From: Alphaproteobacteria bacterium
Lineage (GTDB): Bacteria; Pseudomonadota; Alphaproteobacteria; Micavibrionales; Micavibrionaceae
Direction of reading: 5' to 3'
Assembly (NCBI GenBank): GCA_009995595.1
Contig: JAACPE010000004.1
Location: 1 to 64,000, forward strand
DNA: 64,000 nt
A program made the position numbers and the translations under genes. Below, in pieces: positions 13,413-22,625 of this stretch; position 1 is the stretch's first letter; each line of letters opens with the position of its first letter. Below the pieces are notes generated by a model that searched no databases, was not told the DNA's origin, and saw only the letters and a list, made by a program, of their open reading frames with translations.

Positions 13413-13440
13413 AATAAAAAAGCGGCCTTAAAAAGCCGCT
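13413..13440 (-). terminator. Terminator-like attenuator in the rplJ leader
   Basis: The minus strand has AGCGGC, an eight-base loop, GCCGCT, then TTTTTTATT. It stands only about 30 bases before the rplJ start codon and well downstream of the rplJ promoter, so any transcript must read through it. This placement fits transcription attenuation of rplJL, as known for L10 leaders of some bacteria. The autoregulatory role here is inference. Confidence 0.7.
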
Positions 13441-13567
13441 ATCCAAAACATTAACAAGGTTAATAAGGCAATGGTCTCAAAAACCACTTCTTTATAAACC
13501 CAATCTATCTCAGGAAATTTAAGCTTTTACTATAAAAGCACCCAAGGTCTTGGATAGGTATGGCGCT

Positions 13568-13595
13568 GTTATAGTCATTTTAAATAGCGCGTCAA
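13568..13595 (-). promoter_or_regulatory. Predicted promoter of rplJ-rplL
   Basis: Minus strand TTGACG (13590-13595), 16 bases, TATAAC (13568-13573). It lies just after the rplA terminator. The -10 is identical to that of the rplK promoter. Confidence 0.75.
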
Positions 13596-13602
13596 GGCCT
13601 TT

Positions 13603-13643
13603 TTTTATAAAAAGGCGCTCCTTAGCAATAAGAGAGCGCCTTT
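13603..13643 (-). terminator. Intrinsic terminator after rplA
   Basis: Minus strand AAAGGCGCTC arm, a loop of about 13 bases, GAGCGCCTTT arm, then a T-rich run. It starts about 23 bases after the rplA stop and separates rplKA from rplJL. Confidence 0.8.
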
Positions 13644-13665
13644 TGTCAATTATAAGTTAGATACA

Positions 13666-14376
13666 TTAAGCAGCTTTTGCTTGTTCGCCGCCAGTATGGT
13701 CAATTTTGATGCCTGGGCCCATTGTTGAACTCACTGAGATACGACCAATAAATTGGCCTTTTGCACCCGTTGGGCGTGCTTTACGAATTGCATCAATAAA
13801 AGCATGAATGTTTTCAATGAGCTTTTTATCATCAAAACTTGCTTTACCAACGCCAGCATGGACGATCCCTGCTTTTTCAGCGCGAAACTCAATCGCTCCG
13901 CCCTTGGCCGCCTCAACTGCGGCTGCAACATCTGGTGTCACTGTGCCCAATTTAGGGTTAGGCATAAGGCCTTTTGGACCCAAAACCTTACCAAGCTGAC
14001 CCACAAGCGGCATCATATCCGGTGTTGCAATACAGCGATCAAAGTCAATATTACCTGCTCTGATCATATCAGCAAGATCATCAGATCCCACGATATCCGC
14101 TCCCGCTTTTTTCGCTTCTTCTGCTTTTGCATCTTTAGCGAAAACCGCAACGCGAACAGTTGCACCCGTACCATGGGGCAATGTAACCATGCCGCGGACC
14201 TGTTGATCTGCGTGCTTTGTGTCCACATTCAAGTTCATAGCAATTTCGATTGTTTCATCAAACTTACGCTGCGCGGCACACTCTTTTAAAGTTTTTACAG
14301 CATCAGCTATTGAGTAAAGGCTATCGCGGTTTACTTTTTCGTTTGCTGCTTTCATTTTTTTTGTAAATTTAGCCAT
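13666..14376 (-). CDS. rplA: 50S ribosomal protein L1
   Basis: This 236-residue protein of the mobile L1 stalk helps release E-site tRNA, and in known bacteria represses its own operon. It has the [15 protein letters not shown] start and the conserved [19 protein letters not shown] motif near residues 130-150. The stop of rplK is four bases before its start, so the two are translationally linked. Confidence 0.98.
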   Translation of the reverse strand: MAKFTKKMKAANEKVNRDSLYSIADAVKTLKECAAQRKFDETIEIAMNLNVDTKHADQQVRGMVTLPHGTGATVRVAVFAKDAKAEEAKKAGADIVGSDDLADMIRAGNIDFDRCIATPDMMPLVGQLGKVLGPKGLMPNPKLGTVTPDVAAAVEAAKGGAIEFRAEKAGIVHAGVGKASFDDKKLIENIHAFIDAIRKARPTGAKGQFIGRISVSSTMGPGIKIDHTGGEQAKAA

Positions 14377-14380
14377 GTTC

Positions 14381-14812
14381 TTAACCCTCCACGACTTCTA
14401 CGCCCATTGAGCGTGCTGACCCTTCGATGATACGCATAGCACCGTCGATATTAACGGCATTAAGGTCTGGCATTTTTGCTTCTGCAATTGCTCTAACCTG
14501 AGAAGAACGAATTGTTGCAACAATTTCTGTTCCTGGGTTATTCGCACCTGCTTTGATTTTCGCTGCTTTTTTGATGAAGTAGCTGTTTGGTGGTTGTTTC
14601 ATAATGAAGTCGAATGAACGATCTTCAAAAACAGAAATCACAACAGGAATTGGCATGCCTTTTTCATGGTGGCTTGTTTTCGCATTGAATTCATCAGTGA
14701 AAGCTTTAATGTTTACGCCATGTTGACCCAAAGCAGGACCAATAGGCGGCGCAGGGGTTGCCATCCCTGCGGGGATGATCAGGTTAATATAACCTGTTAT
14801 TTTTTTTGCCAT
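14381..14812 (-). CDS. rplK: 50S ribosomal protein L11
   Basis: The 143-residue protein of the GTPase-associated centre has the proline-rich [19 protein letters not shown] switch near residues 15-35 and the C-terminal rRNA-binding domain ending in [12 protein letters not shown]. It is first gene of the rplKA unit, behind its own promoter. Confidence 0.98.
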   Translation of the reverse strand: MAKKITGYINLIIPAGMATPAPPIGPALGQHGVNIKAFTDEFNAKTSHHEKGMPIPVVISVFEDRSFDFIMKQPPNSYFIKKAAKIKAGANNPGTEIVATIRSSQVRAIAEAKMPDLNAVNIDGAMRIIEGSARSMGVEVVEG

Positions 14813-14925
14813 TGTTTTTCTCCATATAACAAAAGTTTTTAAAGAGTGCCGTGGTCAGACTTTCCAATGGTCTTATGCTCTGTAATAGAACAAGGGGAAA
14901 CAATCTCCCACAGCGATTAAGGGGT

Positions 14926-14953
14926 GTTATAGGACTTTTATTTAATAATGCAA
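14926..14953 (-). promoter_or_regulatory. Predicted promoter of rplK-rplA
   Basis: Minus strand TTGCAT (14948-14953), 16 bases, TATAAC (14926-14931). The -35 directly abuts the T tract of the nusG terminator. Confidence 0.65.
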
Positions 14954-14978
14954 CAAAAAAGCGCCTTAAAAGGCGCTC
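14954..14978 (-). terminator. Intrinsic terminator after nusG
   Basis: Minus strand AGCGCCTT paired with AAGGCGCT (a palindrome, with the tips opening to make the loop) followed by six T. It begins about 25 bases after the nusG stop. Confidence 0.85.
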
Positions 14979-15002
14979 TCGTGTTTTTTATATTTAAAAA
15001 AA

Positions 15003-15533
15003 CTAGGCTTTTTCGACTTGGCTGTAATCAAGCTCAACGGGCGTCGCACGACCAAAGATAGACACAGATACTTTAAGTTTGGCTTTATCTTCGTCAATTT
15101 CTTCAACAACACCGTTAAATGATGCAAATGGCCCATCAACTACTTTAACATCTTCACCAATATCAAATTGGACTGAAAGCCGCGGGCTATCTATACCCTC
15201 TTGGATTTGCTTAATAAGGGCATCTGCCTCTTTTTGAGTAATCGGAGACGGCTTATTATTGGCTCCTAAAAATCCTGTGACCTTTGGCGTGTCTTTGATC
15301 ATGTGCCATACTTCATCGCTCATATCCAGCTTAGCGAGGACATAACCCGGGAAGAACTTTCGCTCCGCCTGAACACGTTGCCCACGCTTTACTTCTACTA
15401 TTTCTTCAGTCGGCACCATAATTTCACCAACACGCTCAGTAAGCTTTAACTTAATAGCTTTTTCGTGAATAGCTTCTGAGACTTTATTCTCAAAACCTGA
15501 GTAAACATGAAGAACATACCAGCGCATCGCCAT
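15003..15533 (-). CDS. nusG: Transcription termination/antitermination factor NusG
   Basis: The 176-residue protein binds RNA polymerase and couples it to Rho or ribosomes. The NGN domain (RWYVLHVYSGFENKV) begins near residue 4. The C-terminal KOW domain (FDIGEDVKVVDGPFASFNG) starts near residue 123. It lies 30 bases after secE, the normal pairing, and ends at a terminator. Confidence 0.97.
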   Translation of the reverse strand: MAMRWYVLHVYSGFENKVSEAIHEKAIKLKLTERVGEIMVPTEEIVEVKRGQRVQAERKFFPGYVLAKLDMSDEVWHMIKDTPKVTGFLGANNKPSPITQKEADALIKQIQEGIDSPRLSVQFDIGEDVKVVDGPFASFNGVVEEIDEDKAKLKVSVSIFGRATPVELDYSQVEKA

Positions 15534-15563
15534 AATCTTTAACCTTTTTCTATAATTTAAACC

Positions 15564-15761
15564 TTAAGACCCAAAATCCAAAATAAATGAAACTAAAAAC
15601 GCAATAATCTGATCTGCCAAATACAGAAACAGCGACGCAATGATAACCATGATAAACACAGCAATCGTGCTTGCGATCATTTCTTTTTTAGACGGCCAAG
15701 TGACTTTTTTTAGCTCACTCTTTACTTCTTTTGTGAACTCTACTGGATTGCTTTTGGGCAT
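15564..15761 (-). CDS. secE: Preprotein translocase subunit SecE
   Basis: This 65-residue single-span form is typical outside enterobacteria. A cytosolic amphipathic segment with the signature KSELKKVTWPSKKEM is followed by one membrane span at about 28-57. SecE clamps SecY in the inner membrane. It is first gene of secE-nusG. The tRNA-Trp that often precedes secE is not seen here. Confidence 0.95.
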   Translation of the reverse strand: MPKSNPVEFTKEVKSELKKVTWPSKKEMIASTIAVFIMVIIASLFLYLADQIIAFLVSFILDFGS

Positions 15762-15798
15762 AACATTTCCTAATAAATTGCTTTGTTTCCACCGTTTT

Positions 15799-15830
15799 AG
15801 CCAAAGGTTCGTAGAGCCGTTTGGCTTTTT
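15799..15830. other. Hairpin in the secE upstream region
   Basis: AGCCAAA (15799-15805) pairs with TTTGGCT (15820-15826). On the plus strand it is followed by T's and resembles a terminator, but no plus-strand gene feeds it. On the minus strand it lies in the secE leader. No tRNA is found in 15762-15904. Confidence 0.35.
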
Positions 15831-15904
15831 AACCTTAGAAATAGAGGGGAATAACTGCTTTATAGTAGAAAAATACAGGCCTGACTAGCAAAATAATAAA
15901 AATT

Positions 15905-16903
15905 TTAAACGCCTCTATTTTTTGCCATTTCTTGCGCCATAGTGAGGGCATTCATAAAGCTATCGGCGCGCGCAATCCCCTTGCCGGCAATATTTAATGC
16001 TGTGCCGTGGTCAGGCGAGGTTCGAATAATAGGCAAACCAAGCGTCACATTGACACCCCCATGGAAATCAAGCGTTTTGAGCGGTATCAAAGCCTGATCG
16101 TGATACATGCCAATTGCAATATCATATTGGGCCCTTGCCTCCTCATGAAACAATGTATCGGCGGGATACGGTCCAGAGATATGATAACCTCTGTCTTTCA
16201 AACGCGCAATTGAGGGGCTTATAATCTCTTGATCCTCATGGCCTATTGTCCCGTCCTCACCCGCATGCGGGTTAAGCCCTGCCACAGCGATACGCGGCGA
16301 AGCGATTTTAAAGTCGTCTATCAGCGCCTGCACTATAATTTTACATTTATTTTCAAGGAGTTCGCCCGAAATGGCTTCTGGCACGTCCCTAAGCGGAATA
16401 TGAACAGTCAACGGCACGACGCGAAGCCCCTTTGCCACAAGCATCATCACAGGCGTCACATCCTCACCCGTATAATCTGAGCAAATCTTACCTATAAATT
16501 CAGTATGGCCCGGATGCTTAAAACCCGCATCATAGAGCGCCGCTTTATGAATGGGATTTGTTACAACAGCGCCCACGCGCCCTTCTAAACAAAAATGCAC
16601 AGCACGCTCTATACTTTGAATAACACTGGCCGCATTTTTGGGATTTAAAACGCCAACCTGCGGTTTTTCAGCCAGTTCCAGCTTTAAAACAGGAAGCGCC
16701 CTATCAAAAACAGCGGCTGCTTCTTCTGGGCTAGAAATCTCAATCAGAGCGATGTCGGGAGCAACCACCTTTAACCTTGCGGGGCAATCAATAGCAAAGA
16801 AGGGATCAAAATGTCTTTCTTTGCGCTTTTGCCACGCCTGAACGGTCAGTTCCCCGGTAATACCGGCTGGCTCACCCATTGTAATTGCAATTGGTTTGAT
16901 CAT
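15905..16903 (-). CDS. pdxA: 4-hydroxythreonine-4-phosphate dehydrogenase
   Basis: PdxA oxidises 4-phosphohydroxy-L-threonine for pyridoxal phosphate synthesis. The N-terminus ITMGEPAGIT, the metal-binding histidines around NPIHKAALYDAGFKHPGHTEF and the FHGGVNVTLGLPIIRTSPDHGTA region (shown in pieces) are all family signatures. The frame is open to 16990. The ATG at 16903 gives the standard 332-residue length and avoids overlap with the divergent gene at 16960. It is probably monocistronic. It may share a promoter region with secE on the same strand. Confidence 0.93.
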   Translation of the reverse strand: MIKPIAITMGEPAGITGELTVQAWQKRKERHFDPFFAIDCPARLKVVAPDIALIEISSPEEAAAVFDRALPVLKLELAEKPQVGVLNPKNAASVIQSIERAVHFCLEGRVGAVVTNPIHKAALYDAGFKHPGHTEFIGKICSDYTGEDVTPVMMLVAKGLRVVPLTVHIPLRDVPEAISGELLENKCKIIVQALIDDFKIASPRIAVAGLNPHAGEDGTIGHEDQEIISPSIARLKDRGYHISGPYPADTLFHEEARAQYDIAIGMYHDQALIPLKTLDFHGGVNVTLGLPIIRTSPDHGTALNIAGKGIARADSFMNALTMAQEMAKNRGV

Positions 16904-16959
16904 AGGCTCTTTTGCTCCCATACACTTTAAGATGCTAATCTTAACAAGAGGTATAAACC

Positions 16960-17535
16960 ATGAATGATCAAAAAATAAACAAAAACCCATTATTGGGATG
17001 TTTTGAGATTGCTACTTTTATGCGTGAAGGGCCTCAGCGTTTTTTTGAGGGCAAAAAAGCAATGTGGCGATCTTTTCTTATAGCCGCGCTGAATATACCG
17101 CTTTTATTAATCAGCATGCCTTATGTCTATGCTGCAAAAGAAAACCTTCAAACATCAACATTATCCCTAATCACCTTACTTTTCCTTATCAAGGTGATTG
17201 TTGTCATGATTGTTGGACTTGTTCTTATTTACTATTTTTGTCATCTGACGAGGCGTAAAGACAATTTTGTTTACTACATCACCGTCGCAAATTGGTCGGC
17301 ACTTATTGGTATTGTCATCTTCACGCCTATTATTATTTTATTACATTTTGGTATAAAATCATATGAGGACCTCTATCCAGCAATTATATTGCTTGGGATT
17401 TACAGTTATGCTTATTCCACTTTTGTTTTAAAACACACCTTAAAACTGCCCTGGGAGCTTGCTGTTTTTCTCATGGTTTGCCTTATGGCAATTAATGAAA
17501 CAGCATTTGATTTCATTTATGCCTTAGCAAGTTAA
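16960..17535 (+). CDS. Hypothetical multi-span inner-membrane protein
   Basis: This 191-residue protein has about five hydrophobic segments (roughly 40-58, 68-92, 106-128, 137-158 and 165-185). A cytosolic N-terminus carries FFEGKKAMWRSF, resembling a motif of unnamed alphaproteobacterial membrane proteins that look Yip1-like. The start has a good AAGAGGT ribosome site eight bases upstream. It is transcribed divergently from pdxA. I cannot assign a function, and the Yip1 resemblance is by eye only. Confidence 0.75.
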   Translation: MNDQKINKNPLLGCFEIATFMREGPQRFFEGKKAMWRSFLIAALNIPLLLISMPYVYAAKENLQTSTLSLITLLFLIKVIVVMIVGLVLIYYFCHLTRRKDNFVYYITVANWSALIGIVIFTPIIILLHFGIKSYEDLYPAIILLGIYSYAYSTFVLKHTLKLPWELAVFLMVCLMAINETAFDFIYALAS

Positions 17536-17663
17536 TACGAAAATATTATTTATTTTCAATAGCTTAAAATTTAGTTCAAATTTTATATAAATTTAAGAAT
17601 TATCTTATCATTTATCGTTACAATAGTATGCAGGTTAGGAAAACCAATACTTGAGAAGGATTT

Positions 17664-20600
17664 ATGGGCAGTTTTTTTATTAACTTTAACGCATCTTCGG
17701 TCTACAGCGCCGATGCACCTATTTTAGAGATTTTATTAGGAGGCGTTGTTGTCTCATCTTTAACAATAAACTCGGGGTTTGTGTCATCCTTACTGCGTTT
17801 TGATTTTGAAGGTGATTTTCCCTCATCATTGTCTTTGCGTTTTCAAGATGCCTCCTCTGAAGCAGGTAGATCAGTCACAATTAATTCAGTTTCAATTAAC
17901 GGAAGAAATGTTGATGGCGTCCATCTGAGTTCCCTTACATTAAACAACGGCGACACATCTAACTTGGACACCTCTGCAACGTCACATCTTTTTGGAATTA
18001 TCGACCCTACATTAAGTGATTTTGATGCGGTGACCGTTCAAGGCACAAGCGCTTCAGAAGTTGTGAAGGGCACAGCCAATAATGATGTGATTGATGCAGG
18101 TGCAGAAGATGATATTGCCAAAGGCGGCGATGGTGATGACCAGATCGCTGGCGGGGCAGGAAATGATATTTTACGCGGCGGTAATGGTAACGACGTTATT
18201 ATTGGCGAAGATGGTAACGACCTTATTAAGGGTGAAGCGGGTAACGATTATCTTGTCGGCGGCGCTGGTCTTGATAACTTACAGGGTGATGCAGGGAATG
18301 ACGTTTTAAGTGGTGGTCTGGGCAATGACACGCTCCTTGGCGGGGATGATGATGACATTCTTTTTGGCGGTGCGGGCAACGATATTTTACGCGGCGAAAA
18401 TGGAAATGACTTCTTATATGGCGGCGGTGACAATGATCGTCTCGAAGGCGGCGATGGTGATGACATTTTACATGGCGAAGAGGGTAATGATGCACTTGAA
18501 GGCGGCCTTGGTAATGACACCCTTTATGGCGGCGTAGGTAATGATCGTTTAAAAGGGGAAGATGGTGATGATATCCTCAATGGCGGCGATGGCCTTGATA
18601 AAATAGAAGGTGGCCTTGGCAGTGACACGATTAATGGCGATGCTGGCAATGACAGCCTCTATGGCGGTGATGGAAATGACACAATTTATGGCGGTGCTGG
18701 TAGTGATCGTATTTTTGGTCAAAATGATGATGACACAATTTATGGCGGTGCTGGGCTAGATCGTGTTCAAGGGGACGCAGGAAACGATACGCTTTATGGC
18801 GGCGACGATAACGACACAGTGTGGGGCGGCGACGGTAATGATATAGCACATGGCGATGCTGGTAACGACCGCGTTCGCGGCGATGCCGGCGATGACATCG
18901 TTTACGGCGATGCTGGCAATGACTTTGTTATGGGCGATGAAGGCAATGATACCGTCTATGGCGGCGACGGAAATGATAACGCACAAGGCAATGATGGCGA
19001 TGATATTGTTTATGGTGATGCTGGTTTTGATAAGGTTTATGGCGGCGCTGGTAACGATACAGTTTACGGCGGCGCGGATAATGATCGCGTCTATGGTGGC
19101 ACAGGCTCAGATATAGTCTACGGCGATGCGGGCAATGATCTTCTTTATGCGTCTGCTGAACAAACAATTGAGACAGTCACATTTTTTACCCGCGACAGCG
19201 TCTTTAGCGAAGATTTTAACGGCGGCGCAAATGGGTTTGTATATAGCGACGGTGGTTTTGGTGGCACAGACCCCAGCGCCGACAATCACGCCTATGGCCA
19301 ATACTTCACAGGCTTTAATACTGGAGGCTCCGTTTATGTTTATACAGACGGTGTTAATAATAGAGCGGAAACCAATATTTCTGGCAAGTGGACAAATACA
19401 TTCACCCTCGCACAAGATGAAACAAATCTAAGTGTTAATTTCGATTACCGCGCCTATCACGCCCCAACACATTCTGCCGGCGAAGATATGAGAATGTACG
19501 TTGAGATAAACGGCGTTCGTTATGGCTTAGATGGCAATGATTTTGTTGCAGAGTTCCGGGCAGGAACACCAACAAGCAATAGCTTTATTAACGTTAATAT
19601 AGATATTGGTGATTTAACAGCTGGAACGCATACTATTGCATTCGGGATTTTAAAAACGGCAAGTAATAGCGCAGGTGATGATTCTTACATTGTGTTTGAT
19701 AATTTAGATATCGGCCGTAACATCGAAAATACAATTACCTCTGTTGCCGTTATGGACGAAGGCGAAACAAACATACTTTATGGCGGTGATGGTTTTGATC
19801 AACTCTTTGGTAGTTCAGGAACAGACATGCTTTATGGCGGCGCGGATAATGATGTATTGCGCTCAGGGACAACGGGCGATGTTCAATCACAAATTGACGC
19901 CATATTGGCGGCAAACTCAGATGTCGTCTATAACGCCTCAACCAATAGTTTTTATCAATTTATTTCAGGTGCTTTTACTTACACCCAATCTAATACAGCG
20001 GCTCAAAGTGCAACGCTAACCGGACTCGATGGTATTGCAGGCTCCCTAGCAGCTATAACATCACAGGCAGAAAATGACTTTATACTCACCCTCACCGGAA
20101 CAAATTATGCATGGGTGAACGGTAATGATGCTGGCACGGAAGGAACATGGGTTTTTGAAGGCGGCAGTGATAACGGGACACAATATTGGACCGGCGGCAC
20201 AAATGGTTCCGCAACAGGCGGCGCCTTTTCAAATTGGTATAGTGGTGCGCCAATTGATAGCGATCCAAACTATGATTATTCTATTTTCCTAGGAACAAGT
20301 TACAATGGAGAAATTTTTTCTTACATTGGAACATACGCAACAAATTATGTGATTGAATGGAGCGCATCATCATTAAGCAGTTCAACTGGTTTAAACACAC
20401 TCAATGGTGGTGATGGATTTGATAGCCTTTATGGCGCATCAGGGCATGATATATTCCAATTTGATAATCTAAATGGCGTTGACCGCGTTTATAATTTTAA
20501 CACAGCAGCCGGCGATCAGATTGATGTTGCCAATCTTATATCATACGATTCAGTAAACGATGATATTGCAGACTTTATTCGCTTCACAGAAGCCAATGGT

Positions 20601-20729
20601 GATACATTAATGGCAGTTGATATTGACGGTGCGGCAAATGGCGTCAATTTTGTTAATGTCGCTTCATTTGAAGATACTGTTGGCCTTGATCTCAACACTC
20701 TTTTTGCAAACGGAGATATTATCGTTTAA
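17664..20729 (+). CDS. Secreted RTX adhesin-like protein with lectin domain
   Basis: This 1021-residue protein has no signal peptide and looks like a type I secretion substrate. Residues 1-110 form a beta-rich domain resembling the calcium-dependent xylan-binding CBM60 fold. About 38 contiguous nonapeptides of the GGxGxDxx type span roughly 153-495 and would form a calcium parallel beta-roll. A beta-sandwich-like domain follows (about 505-690), then two more RTX units. A C-type-lectin-like domain at about 746-902 carries [25 protein letters not shown] and YVIEWS. The last 110 residues are a type I secretion target domain. The start has GAGAAGGATTT just upstream. No dedicated exporter is nearby. 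Ligands are unknown; adhesion is inferred. Confidence 0.88.
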   Translation: MGSFFINFNASSVYSADAPILEILLGGVVVSSLTINSGFVSSLLRFDFEGDFPSSLSLRFQDASSEAGRSVTINSVSINGRNVDGVHLSSLTLNNGDTSNLDTSATSHLFGIIDPTLSDFDAVTVQGTSASEVVKGTANNDVIDAGAEDDIAKGGDGDDQIAGGAGNDILRGGNGNDVIIGEDGNDLIKGEAGNDYLVGGAGLDNLQGDAGNDVLSGGLGNDTLLGGDDDDILFGGAGNDILRGENGNDFLYGGGDNDRLEGGDGDDILHGEEGNDALEGGLGNDTLYGGVGNDRLKGEDGDDILNGGDGLDKIEGGLGSDTINGDAGNDSLYGGDGNDTIYGGAGSDRIFGQNDDDTIYGGAGLDRVQGDAGNDTLYGGDDNDTVWGGDGNDIAHGDAGNDRVRGDAGDDIVYGDAGNDFVMGDEGNDTVYGGDGNDNAQGNDGDDIVYGDAGFDKVYGGAGNDTVYGGADNDRVYGGTGSDIVYGDAGNDLLYASAEQTIETVTFFTRDSVFSEDFNGGANGFVYSDGGFGGTDPSADNHAYGQYFTGFNTGGSVYVYTDGVNNRAETNISGKWTNTFTLAQDETNLSVNFDYRAYHAPTHSAGEDMRMYVEINGVRYGLDGNDFVAEFRAGTPTSNSFINVNIDIGDLTAGTHTIAFGILKTASNSAGDDSYIVFDNLDIGRNIENTITSVAVMDEGETNILYGGDGFDQLFGSSGTDMLYGGADNDVLRSGTTGDVQSQIDAILAANSDVVYNASTNSFYQFISGAFTYTQSNTAAQSATLTGLDGIAGSLAAITSQAENDFILTLTGTNYAWVNGNDAGTEGTWVFEGGSDNGTQYWTGGTNGSATGGAFSNWYSGAPIDSDPNYDYSIFLGTSYNGEIFSYIGTYATNYVIEWSASSLSSSTGLNTLNGGDGFDSLYGASGHDIFQFDNLNGVDRVYNFNTAAGDQIDVANLISYDSVNDDIADFIRFTEANGDTLMAVDIDGAANGVNFVNVASFEDTVGLDLNTLFANGDIIV

Positions 20730-20868
20730 CCCGCTACTCCTAAAGATCAACATCCTATTTAAAAGAACCCAAGCCTCGGATTTATTAATTTGGGATTAAT
20801 TTATCTAAAATCCATTGTAATATTATGTAAATTTAAACTCTTATTTGTTTAAATAGTACATAGGGAAT

Positions 20869-20889
20869 CTCGGCATGTTAAGAACCGAG
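20869..20889 (+). promoter_or_regulatory. Hairpin and mini-ORF just before the VWA/RTX gene
   Basis: CTCGG (20869-20873) pairs with CCGAG (20885-20889), four bases before the chosen start at 20894. The best ribosome site (AGGGA) faces a different ATG at 20875, which opens a ten-codon frame ending at 20907, overlapping the start of the large gene. This could be a coupled leader peptide or chance. Confidence 0.3.
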
Positions 20890-20893
20890 CATA

Positions 20894-22621
20894 ATGGAAA
20901 TGGGTAGAAAAATGCAGGGTATATTAGCCAGTAAAACAATATTAACAGATTTATCTCAAACAGGCGCTCTCAGAATCGATTACGATGATAGTAGCGGCAT
21001 CAAAACGATTTTAAGTGATGATTATTATGACACTCTAGATATTCGCTTGGACTTGGAGGAATCATACGATCTGAAAGACTCTGGTAACCTGAATTTATCA
21101 AATAATCGTGCATTTAATCAACCGACTCTTATTATTGAGCAACCAATTGAAGAGAGAGATTTTATTATTATTGATCCACCTGGACTCATTGTCGGGAACA
21201 ATATTGATGATGTCTTAGGATCTACTCAAAGCTGGGCAGTGGGGAATAACCGTGGCGCAATTTCTGGCGGCAATAGCATTGATCGTCTTGTTGGTGATTT
21301 TGGTGGCGCAACCATGGAAAACCAAACACAAAATTATAATGTTGTTTTTATTCTTGATGTCAGCGGGTCAATGCAAGAGTTATCCATCACAGGAGAGAGC
21401 CGACTTGATCTTATGGTGCGTTCAGTGAATGAATTACTTGAGAGCTTTTCAACATTTTCAGGCGGCGCAATACAAGTTCATATTTCCGCTTTTAGCACTA
21501 ACAGCAGCGTAAATGGCAGCTTTAACGTAACAGATGCCGATGGCTATAGTGATGCTATCGCGCTTATGAACACCCTATCACATGGAGGATATACAAATTA
21601 TGAAGCAGGATTGCAAAGCGCTATTAACTGGTTACAAAGTGATAAGCCTATCCAAAATGCTACGACAACGACATATTTTTTAAGCGATGGTTTCCCCAAC
21701 TTTGCCCTTGATAATAACGGCAACGCCGTCAATACAAACCGTACATCACTATCGGCCATGAACCATATTCTTGGGGCAGACGGCTCAAATGAAGTCGCTC
21801 TGATACAAAGCCTGAGCGATGAAGTCATTGGTGTTGGTATTAGTATTGGTAGTAGTATTTCAAATATTGAAGTAATTGATTCAGATGGTAATGCCCTCAA
21901 TGTTCCAGCGGATCAACTCTCTGCTGTTATGCAGGAAACAAACCCGATTACAAAACTTGCCTCTGTAGGGGACGACACAATTAACGGGAATGACAGCGGC
22001 GATATTATTTTTGGTGATGCGCTGAACACAGATATCCTTGCACAAATTCACGGCCTTAATACCCAATCAGGAGATGGTTGGGCAGTCTTTGCACAACTAG
22101 AAGCAGGACAAAGCGCCATCCAAAGCCTTTGGAATCGCGGCAACACCATGACTTATATTAGTAATAATGCGCTTGAACTGGCGCAAGAAGTCGTAACGGC
22201 CCAAGGATTAAAACGCATAGGTGGAAATGACACACTGAACGGTGGAAATGGCAATGACTTGATTTTTGGCCAAGAGGGTAATGACCGCATCACAGGGGGA
22301 AATGGTTTTGATACTCTCTATGGCGGTTCTGGCGCTGACATATTTATTTATAAAGCTTTATCTGATGGCGGCGACATTATTAAAGATTTCTCGGTTCATG
22401 AAGGTGATAAATTAGATTTTTCAGCCCTGATTGAAAATTACGATCCAGCGCAAGATGATATTAATGACTTTATTCATCTATCTCAGAACAATGGTAATAC
22501 AATTGTTTCAATAAATGTCAGTGGAAACCCATCACAAACTGGTATCAGTATCTTAACACTAGAAGGTGTAACAAATATAACCGTTGATGACCTGATGGCG
22601 AACGAATCCATCATCACATGA
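20894..22621 (+). CDS. Secreted VWA-domain RTX protein
   Basis: This 575-residue protein joins a von Willebrand A domain (about residues 147-350) to RTX repeats and a type I secretion C-terminus. The MIDAS metal site is complete: DVSGS, the Thr in GGYTNYEAG and the Asp of FLSDGFPN. RTX nonapeptides lie at about 443-480, followed by a target domain with DFSVHEGDKLDFSALI. The layout recalls the C-terminal part of LapA-like giant adhesins, but the repeat region is short. The start is the first of three close Met codons and is uncertain by a few residues. It follows the lectin RTX gene by 164 bases and converges on an outer-membrane gene with a four-base gap. Confidence 0.87.
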   Translation: MEMGRKMQGILASKTILTDLSQTGALRIDYDDSSGIKTILSDDYYDTLDIRLDLEESYDLKDSGNLNLSNNRAFNQPTLIIEQPIEERDFIIIDPPGLIVGNNIDDVLGSTQSWAVGNNRGAISGGNSIDRLVGDFGGATMENQTQNYNVVFILDVSGSMQELSITGESRLDLMVRSVNELLESFSTFSGGAIQVHISAFSTNSSVNGSFNVTDADGYSDAIALMNTLSHGGYTNYEAGLQSAINWLQSDKPIQNATTTTYFLSDGFPNFALDNNGNAVNTNRTSLSAMNHILGADGSNEVALIQSLSDEVIGVGISIGSSISNIEVIDSDGNALNVPADQLSAVMQETNPITKLASVGDDTINGNDSGDIIFGDALNTDILAQIHGLNTQSGDGWAVFAQLEAGQSAIQSLWNRGNTMTYISNNALELAQEVVTAQGLKRIGGNDTLNGGNGNDLIFGQEGNDRITGGNGFDTLYGGSGADIFIYKALSDGGDIIKDFSVHEGDKLDFSALIENYDPAQDDINDFIHLSQNNGNTIVSINVSGNPSQTGISILTLEGVTNITVDDLMANESIIT

Positions 22622-22625
22622 TATT

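Noticed and set aside
15762-15904. Possible tRNA-Trp upstream of secE
   Set aside because: I could not find acceptor or T-arm motifs; only a simple hairpin is present.
18120-19146. Tandem DNA repeats as a possible CRISPR or satellite
   Set aside because: The period is 27 bases in frame, the copies vary at codon third positions and encode GGxGxDxx nonapeptides. It is a protein repeat, with no spacers.
18226-19167. Long minus-strand and alternative-frame reading frames inside the RTX repeats
   Set aside because: They arise from the repetitive Gly/Asp codons of the real plus-strand gene, show His/Arg/Pro-biased low complexity and have no ribosome sites.
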